Positions 18,048-27,324 of a stretch of 32,571 bases of DNA are shown here, in pieces (positions within the stretch are counted from its first letter, which is position 1; every line of letters begins with the position of its first letter). The notes below the pieces were generated by a model. That model was not told where the DNA came from. It was given only the letters and a program-made list of their open reading frames with translations, and did not search any database. The stretch comes from Tritrichomonas musculus (lineage: Eukaryota > Parabasalia > Tritrichomonadida > Tritrichomonadidae), in the NCBI GenBank assembly GCA_039105265.1, contig JAPFFF010000191.1, positions 1 through 32,571 on the forward strand, read 5' to 3'. Position numbers and translations under genes: made by a program.

Positions 18048-20651
18048 ATGTCTACTAGGCGAGCTGACGGAACAGATTTCAAAAAAATGATAAGAGAACA
18101 AATAAAAGATATGAATTACCGTAGAATGTTGCTATATATGTATGAACAAGCAAATATTGACCAAGACATTATTTGGAATATCATTGAATGTCTTGATAAC
18201 CCAAAAAAATATCGAAGTGATATAATCAATAGACTTGAAGAACTGAAAAATTCCTTTATGATAGCCAAACAAAGTACACCAAAACAAAAAGAAAAATTAA
18301 CAAATATGTTGATTGATAGTACAAAGGACTTTAATAAACTAGATGATAAGATTAAGAAACCAACTGTAACTATTCCTTTACCAGCGTCTTTACCAAAGCC
18401 AGAAAGCTATTTGGAAGAAGAGGAGGAACCAGAAGCAGATCAACATTATTATAGAAACAGATATAATGATGATTTGAACACACTTACTGAGATAATTGAA
18501 CTAAAAAAAGATGTATCAGATTCACTTCTTTTATACTACAGAATTGCTGATGACCCTGAAAAATACCCTATCTTCAACAAAAAAGATACAAAGCAAATTA
18601 GGTCTCTTGTAGAATCTTTGACGAAGAACATTGATTCTTATAATAGAAACTCTGACAAAATTATATCAGATGTTGAGGCTTTGATGAAATTCGAAAATCA
18701 AAGAAGGCAAACAAATATAGAAACAATGAGTAAGATTGCTAATTCACCATGTACACCAAACATGAGTAAAGAAGAAAAAGAAAAGTTGTTACAAATATAT
18801 AAAAGTTCTTGTGCTGTAGATGCTACACAGCTTCGTAAATTTGGTTTGTTGAATGACGATTTCACAGAAGAAAATCTGTATAATTATTACAATCGTGCTT
18901 GCTCGCCAAAAGACGATTCTGACACCAGAGTAAGAAAGCTTGTTCTACAGTTGCATACTGCTATTCGTGAGACAAACATTTTTGATGAAACTACAGAACC
19001 CAAAAACAAAAAGCGACTGAAACAATTATTAAAGTATATTTCTGAGAATGGAGATCGAGAAATTCTTTACAATATGAATAGCGATGACAATGAAAATGAA
19101 TATTTATTCGATCATAAAACAATGTCAAGAGAAGAAGTTACTGTTAATAGCGATGGAGAAATTGAAGATGAGGATGAAGTTAATGATCTTAATACATCTT
19201 TAGCAGCGTTCAGAGCTCCACGTAAAGAAAGAAGAACATTAGAAGATCAAGAAGTAACCTTTGCTGATAGCGCTGCTAAAAGATTCAAACCCTATGGTGA
19301 ATTTACTCATGAAAACACTTATATGCCCGACAAGGACTTTACAGAAGATTTGTTGAAGAAACCTACAAGAACTGTTGGTAAAAGAAAAAATAGAGATGCT
19401 AAAGATATACCTGATAAACTTAAAAAGTCTTTCAAAATAGCCAAATTGTCAGGTGAAGGAGATGTTTCCTTTTACAATCAGCAATTGTTAGAAATCATCA
19501 TCAACGGTAATTTCCGTATCAAGTACATACCGAATGCAGCCACACGAGATTTAGCACAAGAATATGCTTATAATCATGTTGACGATTCTGGACAACCTCG
19601 CTACAGGCTTCTTCCACCAAACACAAAAGATCCTAACGGTGTTGCCATTACAGATTTGAACGGAGACCTAGTTGATGATATTGTTCTTGTAGATAAACGT
19701 GGAGTACCAAGAATCATTAATGGCTATAAGATTGTTCGTGCTAGTCCGTATAAGAAAGTATGGAAATCAAAATACAAATCACGTGAAGCTAGAAAAGAAA
19801 CACCATTTAATGTTTGGCTAGCAGCACAATTTCAAAAGTCTATTGACAATGTTGATTGGGCCAAAGGTGAATATAAACTTAAAGAAACAGAAGAAATGCA
19901 AAAGTATACAGATCATTATACAAAATTGGGCTTAGGAAAGCCAAGAATAAGCAAAAGATTGTCTCCTAGTTCGTATTGGGCATCTATTTTCTCTTATCTT
20001 TGGAAGTTCTTTTGGGAAGTAGCGTATCCAGGTTACAAATCTGTAATAAGACTTCTTAACTATTTAGGAGTTTCTAACGCTATGTACATTATTGTTGTTG
20101 ATCTTGGTGTCAAACGAGAAATAGAAACAAAAGATTTTGGAAGTAAACTTCTTACATACCCTGCTTGGGCAAACTACAAACGAGATCACAAAGCAGCTTA
20201 TAACGAAAGAGCAGGACCAAAAGTTGTAAAAATAGGAACAGATTACATAGATCCTATCATAGATATCAAGACGGGTGAAATTAAAGTAGAAAATCTTGAA
20301 AAGAGTAATAAAACTCATGCTGCTTTCATTAGACTTATAGAAAGATTGTTCCTATTAGTTTTCGTAGAAATACTCATGTTAGGAGAGAAGCCTGGACAAG
20401 AAGTTATACAAGAACTTATACAAGAACAAGTTCTGTCTGCAACACCAAAAGAACTTAAAGAGAACAAAGCTTACTATACAAAACGTTTGACAGCTATTGT
20501 GGATAAACTTTATGGTAGTGGTAGTAAATATGCAGCTTATAAAGAACAATACAAGCAACAACAACTAGAACGTAAGAATGATGTTTATCGCTATGATATC
20601 AAAACCGTAGATGCACTTACAAGTGATGAAGATGATGAGGATGAGGCTTAA
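18048..20651 (+). CDS. Large virion-type protein, unknown function (867 aa)
   Basis: The first half (to about residue 440) is highly charged and helical, with coiled-coil-like stretches and a likely disordered acidic part (SDGEIEDEDEVND). From about 480 it becomes ordered: FYNQQLLEIIINGNFRIKY, then DLNGDLVDDIVLVDKRG (D536-D544), a loop resembling Ca-binding D-x-N-x-D-x3-D repeats, followed by PRIINGYKIVRASPYKK and an aromatic stretch SYWASIFSYLWKFFWEV that may contact membrane or capsid. The C-terminus is acidic (SDEDDEDEA). It is divergent from the fibre-like gene and convergent with the gene at 20648; the two stop codons share the palindrome TTAA. Size and position among capsid genes suggest a structural or DNA-bound protein, possibly the terminal protein; neither is established. 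Confidence 0.65.
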   Translation: MSTRRADGTDFKKMIREQIKDMNYRRMLLYMYEQANIDQDIIWNIIECLDNPKKYRSDIINRLEELKNSFMIAKQSTPKQKEKLTNMLIDSTKDFNKLDDKIKKPTVTIPLPASLPKPESYLEEEEEPEADQHYYRNRYNDDLNTLTEIIELKKDVSDSLLLYYRIADDPEKYPIFNKKDTKQIRSLVESLTKNIDSYNRNSDKIISDVEALMKFENQRRQTNIETMSKIANSPCTPNMSKEEKEKLLQIYKSSCAVDATQLRKFGLLNDDFTEENLYNYYNRACSPKDDSDTRVRKLVLQLHTAIRETNIFDETTEPKNKKRLKQLLKYISENGDREILYNMNSDDNENEYLFDHKTMSREEVTVNSDGEIEDEDEVNDLNTSLAAFRAPRKERRTLEDQEVTFADSAAKRFKPYGEFTHENTYMPDKDFTEDLLKKPTRTVGKRKNRDAKDIPDKLKKSFKIAKLSGEGDVSFYNQQLLEIIINGNFRIKYIPNAATRDLAQEYAYNHVDDSGQPRYRLLPPNTKDPNGVAITDLNGDLVDDIVLVDKRGVPRIINGYKIVRASPYKKVWKSKYKSREARKETPFNVWLAAQFQKSIDNVDWAKGEYKLKETEEMQKYTDHYTKLGLGKPRISKRLSPSSYWASIFSYLWKFFWEVAYPGYKSVIRLLNYLGVSNAMYIIVVDLGVKREIETKDFGSKLLTYPAWANYKRDHKAAYNERAGPKVVKIGTDYIDPIIDIKTGEIKVENLEKSNKTHAAFIRLIERLFLLVFVEILMLGEKPGQEVIQELIQEQVLSATPKELKENKAYYTKRLTAIVDKLYGSGSKYAAYKEQYKQQQLERKNDVYRYDIKTVDALTSDEDDEDEA

Positions 20652-22054
20652 ATATTTAAAATAGAATCGTCAATTTCTGATGGAGATAGAACTTTTTTAT
20701 TTTTGGAGTTGGCCTCGTGCCTGGTTTGTCTTCTTTTAGGTTCATCATCTTTTACAATTCTCATGGCTTGTGGCCTCGGTGGGAAAATTTGTTGTTGTTG
20801 TTGTTGTTTTGGTGGAGGTGGTTGTTGTTTTGGTGGAGGTGGTTCATCATTCATAACAAGATATCCATATTGAATTTCCATAGGCTCACTATCACTATCA
20901 CTATCACTGGAATAATCATAGCGCTTTTCATTATGCGCTCGTCTTATTCTATCTCTGACAAGCTTTGTAGATTTTGGTATAATTTCTTTTCTCTTTGCCC
21001 CAGCTTCGCGAAGGCTCGGCCGGAGCGTGGCTGTCTTCTTCGGTACTGGTGGTTTCGGAGGTTTTGGTACTTCTTGAGTTGAACGTGCTTGATTGGCCTT
21101 CGTCAAAGCTCGGCCAGAGTACTGTAACGCTGGTCTCTGTTGATAAGGATGATTGTCAAATGTTAATGATTCATTAGGATCAATATCAAGTTCTGTTTTT
21201 TCTGTTGGAAAGTCATGTAAATTTGTATTCACATTAGCATTCTGCCTCTTATATATTATAGCTTTGTACCTACCTTCTCCAACAAGATCAAAAGGTTTGT
21301 TGTATATTATTTTTCCTGTTTGAATATCAAGCTTCGGTGCTTCATTGATTCTTCTTATTTCTTCTTGTCTCTTTTTATGATATTCAGCTTCTTTTTTCTT
21401 TTTCCTTTGTTCAGCCTTTTTCATTTGTTTTTCTTGTTCTTCTTTCTCTAATCTTCGTTTTTCTTTAAGTTCTGCTCTTTCTTGAGGAGATAAACAAGGA
21501 AAGGTAGGAGGTTCTTGTGTACGGGCTCTATTATCCTGGTAACAGCAAAAATTATACCAGTGTCGTTGAGAATAATTTTCTGGTTTGATTTCTGGGTGAA
21601 TTTGATCAACTTTTTGTGAAAGTTGGCTTACATACTTTTCTTTAATATCATCGTCACAATCAGGATCAAGTTTGAAAGGATATATGAACTCACTTGATTC
21701 TGTTAATTTGCTTACAACTTTTATTTCTGCGAACTTTGGTTTGAAGGCTTCAAGATCAAAAGCATACAATATTCTTGCTTTACTATAATCTATATCTCTA
21801 TCCTTCATTAGAACAACAACCTCTCTTCCACAAATAAAACGTATGACAAGTATTATAGTTGGAAAATAGTCTTTTTCAAGTTTGATATAATAGCACGGAT
21901 AGCTATCTATTACAGCTTGTCCTTTGCTCAAACACATTTTTGGCAATTCATATTTCATTGGAAAGGCATATATTACATATCCTTTGGTGCTTACAGCAAG
22001 AGTTGAATAGTTAACATCATCGCATGCAATTTCTTTTCCAGGTCTGACAGTCAT
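20648..22054 (-). CDS. Protein with charged coiled coil and Pro/Gln tracts (468 aa, unknown)
   Basis: The N-terminal about 170 residues appear globular (strands such as GYVIYAFPM and PTIILVIRFICG, ending near RHWYNFCCYQ). A Lys/Glu-rich helix follows (ERAELKEKRRLEKEEQEKQM), then a low-complexity basic region with a Ser-Asp run and PPPPKQQ repeats. Two copies of a GC-rich 17-bp motif (21004-21020 and 21097-21114) lie in the low-complexity part and are read in different frames. Its basic tail suggests DNA or capsid contact, as in core proteins, but no family is recognised. It is the last of a minus-strand series running from the capsid gene. Confidence 0.7.
   Translation of the reverse strand: MTVRPGKEIACDDVNYSTLAVSTKGYVIYAFPMKYELPKMCLSKGQAVIDSYPCYYIKLEKDYFPTIILVIRFICGREVVVLMKDRDIDYSKARILYAFDLEAFKPKFAEIKVVSKLTESSEFIYPFKLDPDCDDDIKEKYVSQLSQKVDQIHPEIKPENYSQRHWYNFCCYQDNRARTQEPPTFPCLSPQERAELKEKRRLEKEEQEKQMKKAEQRKKKKEAEYHKKRQEEIRRINEAPKLDIQTGKIIYNKPFDLVGEGRYKAIIYKRQNANVNTNLHDFPTEKTELDIDPNESLTFDNHPYQQRPALQYSGRALTKANQARSTQEVPKPPKPPVPKKTATLRPSLREAGAKRKEIIPKSTKLVRDRIRRAHNEKRYDYSSDSDSDSEPMEIQYGYLVMNDEPPPPKQQPPPPKQQQQQQIFPPRPQAMRIVKDDEPKRRQTRHEANSKNKKVLSPSEIDDSILNI
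21004..21020 (-). repeat. GC-rich motif, copy 2
   Basis: The minus strand reads GCCGAGCCTTCGCGAAG. Its first base is codon position 3 of the gene at 20648-22054. Confidence 0.6.
21097..21114 (-). repeat. GC-rich motif, copy 3
   Basis: The minus strand reads GCCGAGCTTTGACGAAGG. Its first base is codon position 2 of the same gene as copy 2, so the three copies use all three frames. Confidence 0.6.
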
Positions 22055-22141
22055 TTATTAATAAATAAGAAGACAACTAAGTATGAATGCAGAAGGTTCA
22101 ATAACATTTCCGTAAAGGTCAGTGAACCAGATTTTATAGTT

Positions 22142-22387
22142 TCATTCATGTCCAAGAAACAAATACTTTCTATATTTGGTTTGTCTTCTATTGGCTAGCA
22201 TTATAAATTGATCGCAGTAACCATATTGCTGAACGATATCACTGTGCACCATCAAATCGCCAACAAGCGTATCTTTCACTATTGCACCTACATACTGAAC
22301 GACAATATATCTTTTGTTCCTACTACTCACAAATTCTAGAGGAAGCTGAAATTCTTTATCTTGCGTATGGAAGTATAGTTTAGTCAT
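22142..22387 (-). CDS. Small protein (81 aa, unknown)
   Basis: The sequence begins MTKLYFHTQDKEFQLPLEF and has alternating hydrophobic strands (RYIVVQYVGAIV, DQFIMLANRR), suggesting a small beta-rich fold. It starts 3 bp after the end of the integrase gene on the same strand, so the two are probably expressed together or share a regulatory logic. No homologue is recognised. Tight spacing and full length between neighbours support it being real. Confidence 0.65.
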   Translation of the reverse strand: MTKLYFHTQDKEFQLPLEFVSSRNKRYIVVQYVGAIVKDTLVGDLMVHSDIVQQYGYCDQFIMLANRRQTKYRKYLFLGHE

Positions 22388-22390
22388 TTA

Positions 22391-23503
22391 TTACATACCA
22401 AAGTACAGTTTATAATCTTTATTTAGTTCATCATAGCTATTTGCAATTTTCTTTGTGTACGCAATAGGTACTTGTATCAGATTCCTATTTTGAAGTTTAC
22501 ATATAACATTACCATTAGAGTACGCTAAGAATTCAGCTATCTCATTAAACACTCTTCGTCGTTTATCAAATTTCTTTTTAGTCTTACCATAATCAACATG
22601 AACAAGAATTATATTTCCTTTCTTGTATGTTAATAGACCTTTATGTTGTTGTTTTTTGTGTATACTTTGTAATTTGCTTCTCATCATTCTTATATATTTC
22701 CATTCAAGGTCAATATCGTTTTGCATTTGAGCAGGAGTATAATAAATATATTTACTATCACTTTCATAATTATAGTTTCTTACTCGTAGTGAATTATGAG
22801 GAGTATTATTGTAATAATTGACCATCTGTTGCATATAATTATTGTTTGCTATTTTTGTGTCGTTTGTACCAAAAGCATTACGTAAAGTTCTTATAACTGA
22901 ATCAACTGTTTTATGGGCTAGTGCATATGGAGAAGAGTTTACTACAAATTTGATTCTGTATACTGACCATGATTTAATAGTATTTACATCAATCTCATCA
23001 TTGTATTCTGACAATATTGTTTTTAGTACTTTGGTGTTATGTTTATTAATTATTTCATTTAATATTTTTTCTTTACCTCGCAAACTGCTTTTATACACGA
23101 TATTGTGAATTGCTGGAACAAATACAATTCCATCATCGTTGGTACGAAGTACAATTATATCATTTTGTACTGCTTGCAATCCTTTTTCACCATCACATTT
23201 AATAGTAAAGATATCAACATCATAATTAACTATAATATCTGTTATCTTTATTGATAATACTCTTGTTTCTTTACTCTCTATTGGCTCAACTATTAAGAAT
23301 CTAGTATTAACGTTTATCAAAACAAGATAGATAGTGTTCTTCACAAACATTAGATCAGCTTCCCAACAACCAGGTTCGTTACTGAAATTTGGCTTCATAT
23401 ATTGTTTACAAGCTTTTAGTTTATAGTCTGGTACATAAGGCTCCCTAGGAACGTTCTTGAATTCAAAAAACTTGTACTTACTACTAAATGGGTAAGCAAG
23501 CAT
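22391..23503 (-). CDS. int: Retroviral-type integrase (Maverick c-int)
   Basis: This is the rve-family integrase that inserts Maverick DNA. The catalytic core is visible: GCWEADLMFV (D50), the following strand NTIYLVLINVNTRFL, then FTIKCDGEKGL (D104) and the third-motif region HKTVDSVIRTLRNAF (197-211), followed by YNNTPHNSL, typical of rve integrases. A basic C-terminal domain (KKGNIILVHV to about 350) looks like the SH3-type DNA-binding barrel. The neighbouring product of its activity is visible as the 6-bp target duplication at the element ends. No chromodomain is evident. Confidence 0.9.
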   Translation of the reverse strand: MLAYPFSSKYKFFEFKNVPREPYVPDYKLKACKQYMKPNFSNEPGCWEADLMFVKNTIYLVLINVNTRFLIVEPIESKETRVLSIKITDIIVNYDVDIFTIKCDGEKGLQAVQNDIIVLRTNDDGIVFVPAIHNIVYKSSLRGKEKILNEIINKHNTKVLKTILSEYNDEIDVNTIKSWSVYRIKFVVNSSPYALAHKTVDSVIRTLRNAFGTNDTKIANNNYMQQMVNYYNNTPHNSLRVRNYNYESDSKYIYYTPAQMQNDIDLEWKYIRMMRSKLQSIHKKQQHKGLLTYKKGNIILVHVDYGKTKKKFDKRRRVFNEIAEFLAYSNGNVICKLQNRNLIQVPIAYTKKIANSYDELNKDYKLYFGM

Positions 23504-23562
23504 TTATGATGAAAGCAATAGTTAAATTAGGTTGACGGGAACAAAAAAAGAAAGAAGATTAC

Positions 23563-25575
23563 TTACTCTACTTGACTACCTTCAGGACTTTGATCATCAA
23601 CATAAACAAGTCCATCGAGATTCATTAAGAAGTAAGTATCTCTTGTCAACCATAATTGTGTTGGACATGGATGGACTACGTTCCCTGAAGGTTCGATAAC
23701 ATTATAATAAGTGTCATTTGCACCAGAATAGATGGGTTGTCCTTGTACTTGAATCTGTACGTTGCCAAAACCTCCGTCAATTCCGTCGAAGCAATAACCT
23801 GCAGAAGATCTTTCAGCTTGAATATTGAAGACAAAACTACTGGCATCACTAAGAGTATTATTGTAGCGAACACCATTAGCATCATTCTTAGGCATTGCCA
23901 TACTGTCTTCGAACTCCTTTGTGCATTGAAGAGTAATTGCATCAAGGTCTCCTGCAGTAAGTTGATTTTCAAAGAACCTTGCTCCAATTGTAGAAACATT
24001 TTCATCAGGAAAATTCTTACCACCAATATTTAGATAGCAATTTGAATAAACAGGATTCTCAAAAACTGTAAGATCATTATGATGTTTAGGAAACATGATA
24101 GAAAGTGTAGTATCATTTATAAGAGGAATATTGAGAGTAGACTTGATACCATTTGCTGCTGGTGCTATTGGAAATGAATGATAATCTACTTTCTGTGATG
24201 GAATTATAACACCCTTTGACAATATTTCTTCTATACCATGCCTTGTAGCTTCACAAACTCCAAAACCTTGCATATTGGACTTGCATAACGTAATTGTCAT
24301 TCTGTTTACAGTGAGGGTAGCAGGCTGTGAGGAATAAGTTTCTTTCAGTACTTGAGCTTTAGCTTCGTGCAAAGCTTGTAATGTTTGATGAGCACTAACA
24401 ACAGGGGTCTTTACAATTTGCCAAGCATAATATCTTCCATTTTTGTCAGCATGATTTAATGGTGGTAGTGTTACAGCAGGATTGTGAACACAAATTTCTT
24501 CATCACTAGCAGAAGGTTGAAGACCAAACTCAGCAAATTCCTCTGTAGTATAGCTGAAATAGAATTCCAAATCTGTAAGAATGTCAGTGTAACCAGTACT
24601 TCCATCATCATTATCCCATTGCTCTCCTATTCTATATTGAATCTTATACTTGACAGGAGTAGGGGTAGGATCAGGATCAGGAGAAGGTGAAGGATCAGGG
24701 TCTGGAGTAGGTTCTTTGCCAGGACCAGGAATCACTGCTTCATTTCCAATTTGTGTAAATTGATGTTTGAGATGCCCGTGAACCGTAATTTGTTTAAGTT
24801 TATCAAGTTCCTCTGTGCTCACACTTTCATTATCTTCGAGGAAAGCTTTTGTTTCTGCAACAGTGTAAGGATCTATAGCTGCCCAAACCAAACCTGCTGG
24901 AGTTACTTGGAATCTTATAGAGAGATCACCAATGATACCATTAGGGAAGAGATCAAATGCCTGCAGTGCAAGAAGATCATCAAAAGGAACATTAAGATCG
25001 AAATCAACAGAAGTTTTACCATTTTCTTTGAAGTTGTTGAGATTGACATATGTTCCTGCTACTGTTTGTGAGTATGAAGCTACATTTTCCCAGAGACTGT
25101 GAACAAATCTTCTTCGCTTCTTTTCTGTTTCTGGTTTCACAGCAGAATAGAGGAAACCTTCTCGTACGCATTCATTTTGTTGATATCCAACATTGACATT
25201 ATTATGAAGAATTTCCAATCTATCGAACAATTGGTTAGAAGATTTGAGTCCAACAAAGAGCTTATAGAAATTGTTTGGATCATCAATCTGTTGGAGTTTG
25301 CTGAGATCAGTATTGAGCTGTAAATCAAGTTTGACATGGAAGGTAAGGAATCCTTTATCAACATCACTAATGAAATGATCAGGGTGTGTAAGAGAAATTT
25401 GACTGTATTGACCTTGATGAAATGGGGCCGGCTGGTCATGACAGTCAACAGTTCTGAATGAGAATGAGCGTGTACCATCATTTTTATTTATCATTGATCT
25501 CATCTGATTGAAAGTATCAAGTACATTACCTGCTTCTATTTTGTAATTATGTGCTCTTTCGTTGCGATATAACAT
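23563..25575 (-). CDS. Major capsid protein, double jelly-roll type (Maverick PY)
   Basis: Size (670 aa), position next to the integrase and pVI-like genes, and the N-terminal pattern SFSFRTVDCHDQPAPF followed by beta-rich segments (GFLTFHVKLDLQL, GDLSIRFQVTPAGLVW) fit the major capsid protein of Polintons. The Phe/Pro-rich strands and the ENPVYSNCYLNIGGKNFP segment near the C-terminus agree. A Pro-Asp linker PTPDPDPSPSPDPDPTPTP-like tract (about residues 287-306; nt 24655-24720) separates the first half from a domain that includes YKIQYRIGEQWDNDDG and may be a surface loop or decoration domain. The assignment is by pattern and context; structure prediction was not run. Confidence 0.8.
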   Translation of the reverse strand: MLYRNERAHNYKIEAGNVLDTFNQMRSMINKNDGTRSFSFRTVDCHDQPAPFHQGQYSQISLTHPDHFISDVDKGFLTFHVKLDLQLNTDLSKLQQIDDPNNFYKLFVGLKSSNQLFDRLEILHNNVNVGYQQNECVREGFLYSAVKPETEKKRRRFVHSLWENVASYSQTVAGTYVNLNNFKENGKTSVDFDLNVPFDDLLALQAFDLFPNGIIGDLSIRFQVTPAGLVWAAIDPYTVAETKAFLEDNESVSTEELDKLKQITVHGHLKHQFTQIGNEAVIPGPGKEPTPDPDPSPSPDPDPTPTPVKYKIQYRIGEQWDNDDGSTGYTDILTDLEFYFSYTTEEFAEFGLQPSASDEEICVHNPAVTLPPLNHADKNGRYYAWQIVKTPVVSAHQTLQALHEAKAQVLKETYSSQPATLTVNRMTITLCKSNMQGFGVCEATRHGIEEILSKGVIIPSQKVDYHSFPIAPAANGIKSTLNIPLINDTTLSIMFPKHHNDLTVFENPVYSNCYLNIGGKNFPDENVSTIGARFFENQLTAGDLDAITLQCTKEFEDSMAMPKNDANGVRYNNTLSDASSFVFNIQAERSSAGYCFDGIDGGFGNVQIQVQGQPIYSGANDTYYNVIEPSGNVVHPCPTQLWLTRDTYFLMNLDGLVYVDDQSPEGSQVE

Positions 25576-25618
25576 TTAACAGTTAATAAAACAAATTATT
25601 TACTGAAGAAGAAAACAC

Positions 25619-25840
25619 ATGGCAGCAGGAATTTGGAAGAAACTGAAAAATGCAGTGAAGAGTGTTGGTGGAAAAATAAAAGGTTTAGCAGTAAAGGCTA
25701 TAAAAGCTCTTCCTAAAGTAAAGGAGATTTTTGACAAAGTTAAGCCCGCTTTAGAGTATATACCAGGAGTGAATGGATTTGTAAATACCATTGACAAAGG
25801 GCTTAATATCGGTAAGTCAATCATAGATGAAGTAAAATAA
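25619..25840 (+). CDS. Small amphipathic protein, pVI-like (73 aa)
   Basis: The sequence MAAGIWKKLKNAVKSVGGK continues as a basic amphipathic helix (Ile/Trp/Leu/Val on one face, Lys on the other), then KALPKVKEIFDKVKPALEY, a turn PGVNGF and a second amphipathic helix. The composition resembles membrane-active peptides and the N-terminal helix of adenovirus protein VI. It starts divergently, 43 bp from the major capsid gene, which is where a minor capsid or membrane-lytic factor would be expected. Function is inferred from composition and location only. Confidence 0.6.
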   Translation: MAAGIWKKLKNAVKSVGGKIKGLAVKAIKALPKVKEIFDKVKPALEYIPGVNGFVNTIDKGLNIGKSIIDEVK

Positions 25841-25876
25841 AGGCTTATAACTATTTTTGGTGAGGATTAAAAGGCA

Positions 25877-26257
25877 ATGAAAGTAATTAATGAAGTACAA
25901 GAAGAAACAAAATCTTTTAAATCTATTATTGAGTTCGATGCTTACTATCGTGATCACAAAGAAGAAATGGAGAAACAAACTACACAACTCTTGAATAAGC
26001 TTTACAAGATTGAAGTACCTGATGGAAGTGTCTATAGAATCACTAAGAAAAATTGTAACAAAGTTGATGGTAAAATTAAAGGTGGTGAAGTGTGTTTGAA
26101 GAAAGTAACTGTTCAGAAAGACGATGAACAACCTTTATGGGAAATCGCTATCGAGTCTGTCAAAGCTGATATTGCAAGTATGAAAGCAAAGATAGAGGAA
26201 ATAAAGAATGCTGTAAATGCTGTTGTTAAAGTAATTAATGAACTACAAAAATATTGA
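25877..26257 (+). CDS. Conserved-looking small protein (126 aa, unknown)
   Basis: The first two-thirds seems a compact domain (FDAYYRDHKEEMEKQT, PDGSVYRITKKN, KIKGGEVCLKK), and the C-terminal 45 residues form a long regular helix (ESVKADIASMKAKIEEIKNA) typical of a trimeric or dimeric coiled coil. It follows the pVI-like gene by 36 bp on the same strand, so the two are likely co-ordinated. It may be a virion or attachment factor, but no family is recognised. A hairpin-forming region (26272-26315) lies just after its stop. Confidence 0.65.
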   Translation: MKVINEVQEETKSFKSIIEFDAYYRDHKEEMEKQTTQLLNKLYKIEVPDGSVYRITKKNCNKVDGKIKGGEVCLKKVTVQKDDEQPLWEIAIESVKADIASMKAKIEEIKNAVNAVVKVINELQKY

Positions 26258-26271
26258 TGAGGTTTTTTAGG

Positions 26272-26315
26272 CCAAAAGTGATGGAGTGACTTCTCACTGC
26301 ATTTATGTCACTTCT
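26272..26315. repeat. GTGA/TCAC inverted structure, left copy
   Basis: A roughly 44-bp stretch made of GTGA/TCAC half-sites that can fold as two nested stems (outer AAAGTGA/TCACTT-type arms, inner AGTGA/TCACT arms). It matches the reverse complement of 27358-27401 in blocks (32 of 42 aligned bases), with the spacers free to differ. It lies between convergent genes and touches the stop codon of the 334-aa gene. Confidence 0.7.
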
Positions 26316-27319
26316 CATATTCTGTTAACATAATAAGCTCTACTAACGTTTGTTACTTTCCATCTACCAGTTTGTTCAATCTTCTCTGTTAATTGAGCAA
26401 AGGTAAGTTTTTGACCGAATTCCTTACTGTATCTTTGTTGGACATCCTTCAATAAGAACCTATCGATGTTTGGAAAATTGTTTTGCATAAACTTGGCCAT
26501 ATCATAATCAGTTTCGTCAAATTGTCTGTCTAGTTCCTCTTGCTCTGATCGCATTCTTTCAACTTCACGAAGTGTATAGTCATAGAGTTTTTGTTTTGCT
26601 TCGCAGCGTGCACAACGTTTATTGGAGTGAGAATTGATGGTATATATTCTGGTATTCAGCTTGTTTATACAGAGTCGCATCTTCATCAATGTACTGTAAT
26701 CAACATGCAATTCATTAATCTCACTGCGCTGTGCATTGTGGCTTTCATTGTCGTACCAATAATAAACGAACACATCATAGATACAATTGACATATCGTTC
26801 TATAAATTGCTTATATTCTTCAAACGTCTCGCTTTCTAAGAGATCACTAGTATTCATTACCACTTTATCGCATTTTTCATCAACAGTAGTATGATCGCAA
26901 TAATAGCCAATGAATTGTACATTCAACTTTCTTAGGAACTTCTTGATCTCTGCACTATCGGTTTGTCTAACAGGTATCTCGTCAAACGTTGATTCAATAG
27001 GTTTTGTTTGGGAGATTGCATCTAATTTTGGTAAGCTCGATATCATTGTAAAGACATCTTTAATATATTTGTTGTTGTGCTCTTGTTTAACATCATAGAA
27101 GGATGGATCGTAGTGATCAGTTAGCAAGTCATGCATGATTCTTCTCTTCGTACTTAATTCCTTTTCACAACTAACTTTCACAAGAGGCTCAATTGGTGCT
27201 CCATATATATCATAATGCATTTCTACAACATCATTTACTTCCTTTATTGGTTTTGGTAAAAGGTTAACAAGGTATTCAGCTATATGAAGTTCTGTTTGAT
27301 TGGTTGTTGGTGTAATCAT
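26315..27319 (-). CDS. Protein with C-terminal helical DNA-binding-like segment (334 aa, unknown)
   Basis: No catalytic motif is recognised. A C-x2-C pair (KRCARCEAKQK) could bind metal. The last about 70 residues (NFPNIDRFLLKDVQQRYSKEF, then KLTFAQLTEKIEQTGRWKV, ending VSRAYYVNRI) have the spacing of a winged-helix or helix-turn-helix domain, so a regulator or replication-linked protein is plausible. The gene is bracketed by matching inverted GTGA/TCAC structures (26272-26315 and 27358-27401), one touching its stop codon and one in its upstream region, which would fit self-regulation or a once-mobile cassette. Its leader shares TGTAAATATT (plus-strand view) with that of the HNH gene. Confidence 0.65.
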   Translation of the reverse strand: MITPTTNQTELHIAEYLVNLLPKPIKEVNDVVEMHYDIYGAPIEPLVKVSCEKELSTKRRIMHDLLTDHYDPSFYDVKQEHNNKYIKDVFTMISSLPKLDAISQTKPIESTFDEIPVRQTDSAEIKKFLRKLNVQFIGYYCDHTTVDEKCDKVVMNTSDLLESETFEEYKQFIERYVNCIYDVFVYYWYDNESHNAQRSEINELHVDYSTLMKMRLCINKLNTRIYTINSHSNKRCARCEAKQKLYDYTLREVERMRSEQEELDRQFDETDYDMAKFMQNNFPNIDRFLLKDVQQRYSKEFGQKLTFAQLTEKIEQTGRWKVTNVSRAYYVNRI

Positions 27320-27324
27320 ATTTA

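Noticed and set aside
18050-18072. GGCGAGCTGACGG as a fourth copy of the GC-rich motif
   Set aside because: It matches only part of the motif and lies at a gene start, so it was not counted.
26590-26605. Word GCGAAGCAAAA shared between the 334-aa gene and the hairpin at 1545-1559
   Set aside because: The shared stretch is short and not flanked by the rest of the hairpin, so it does not support a mobile motif there.
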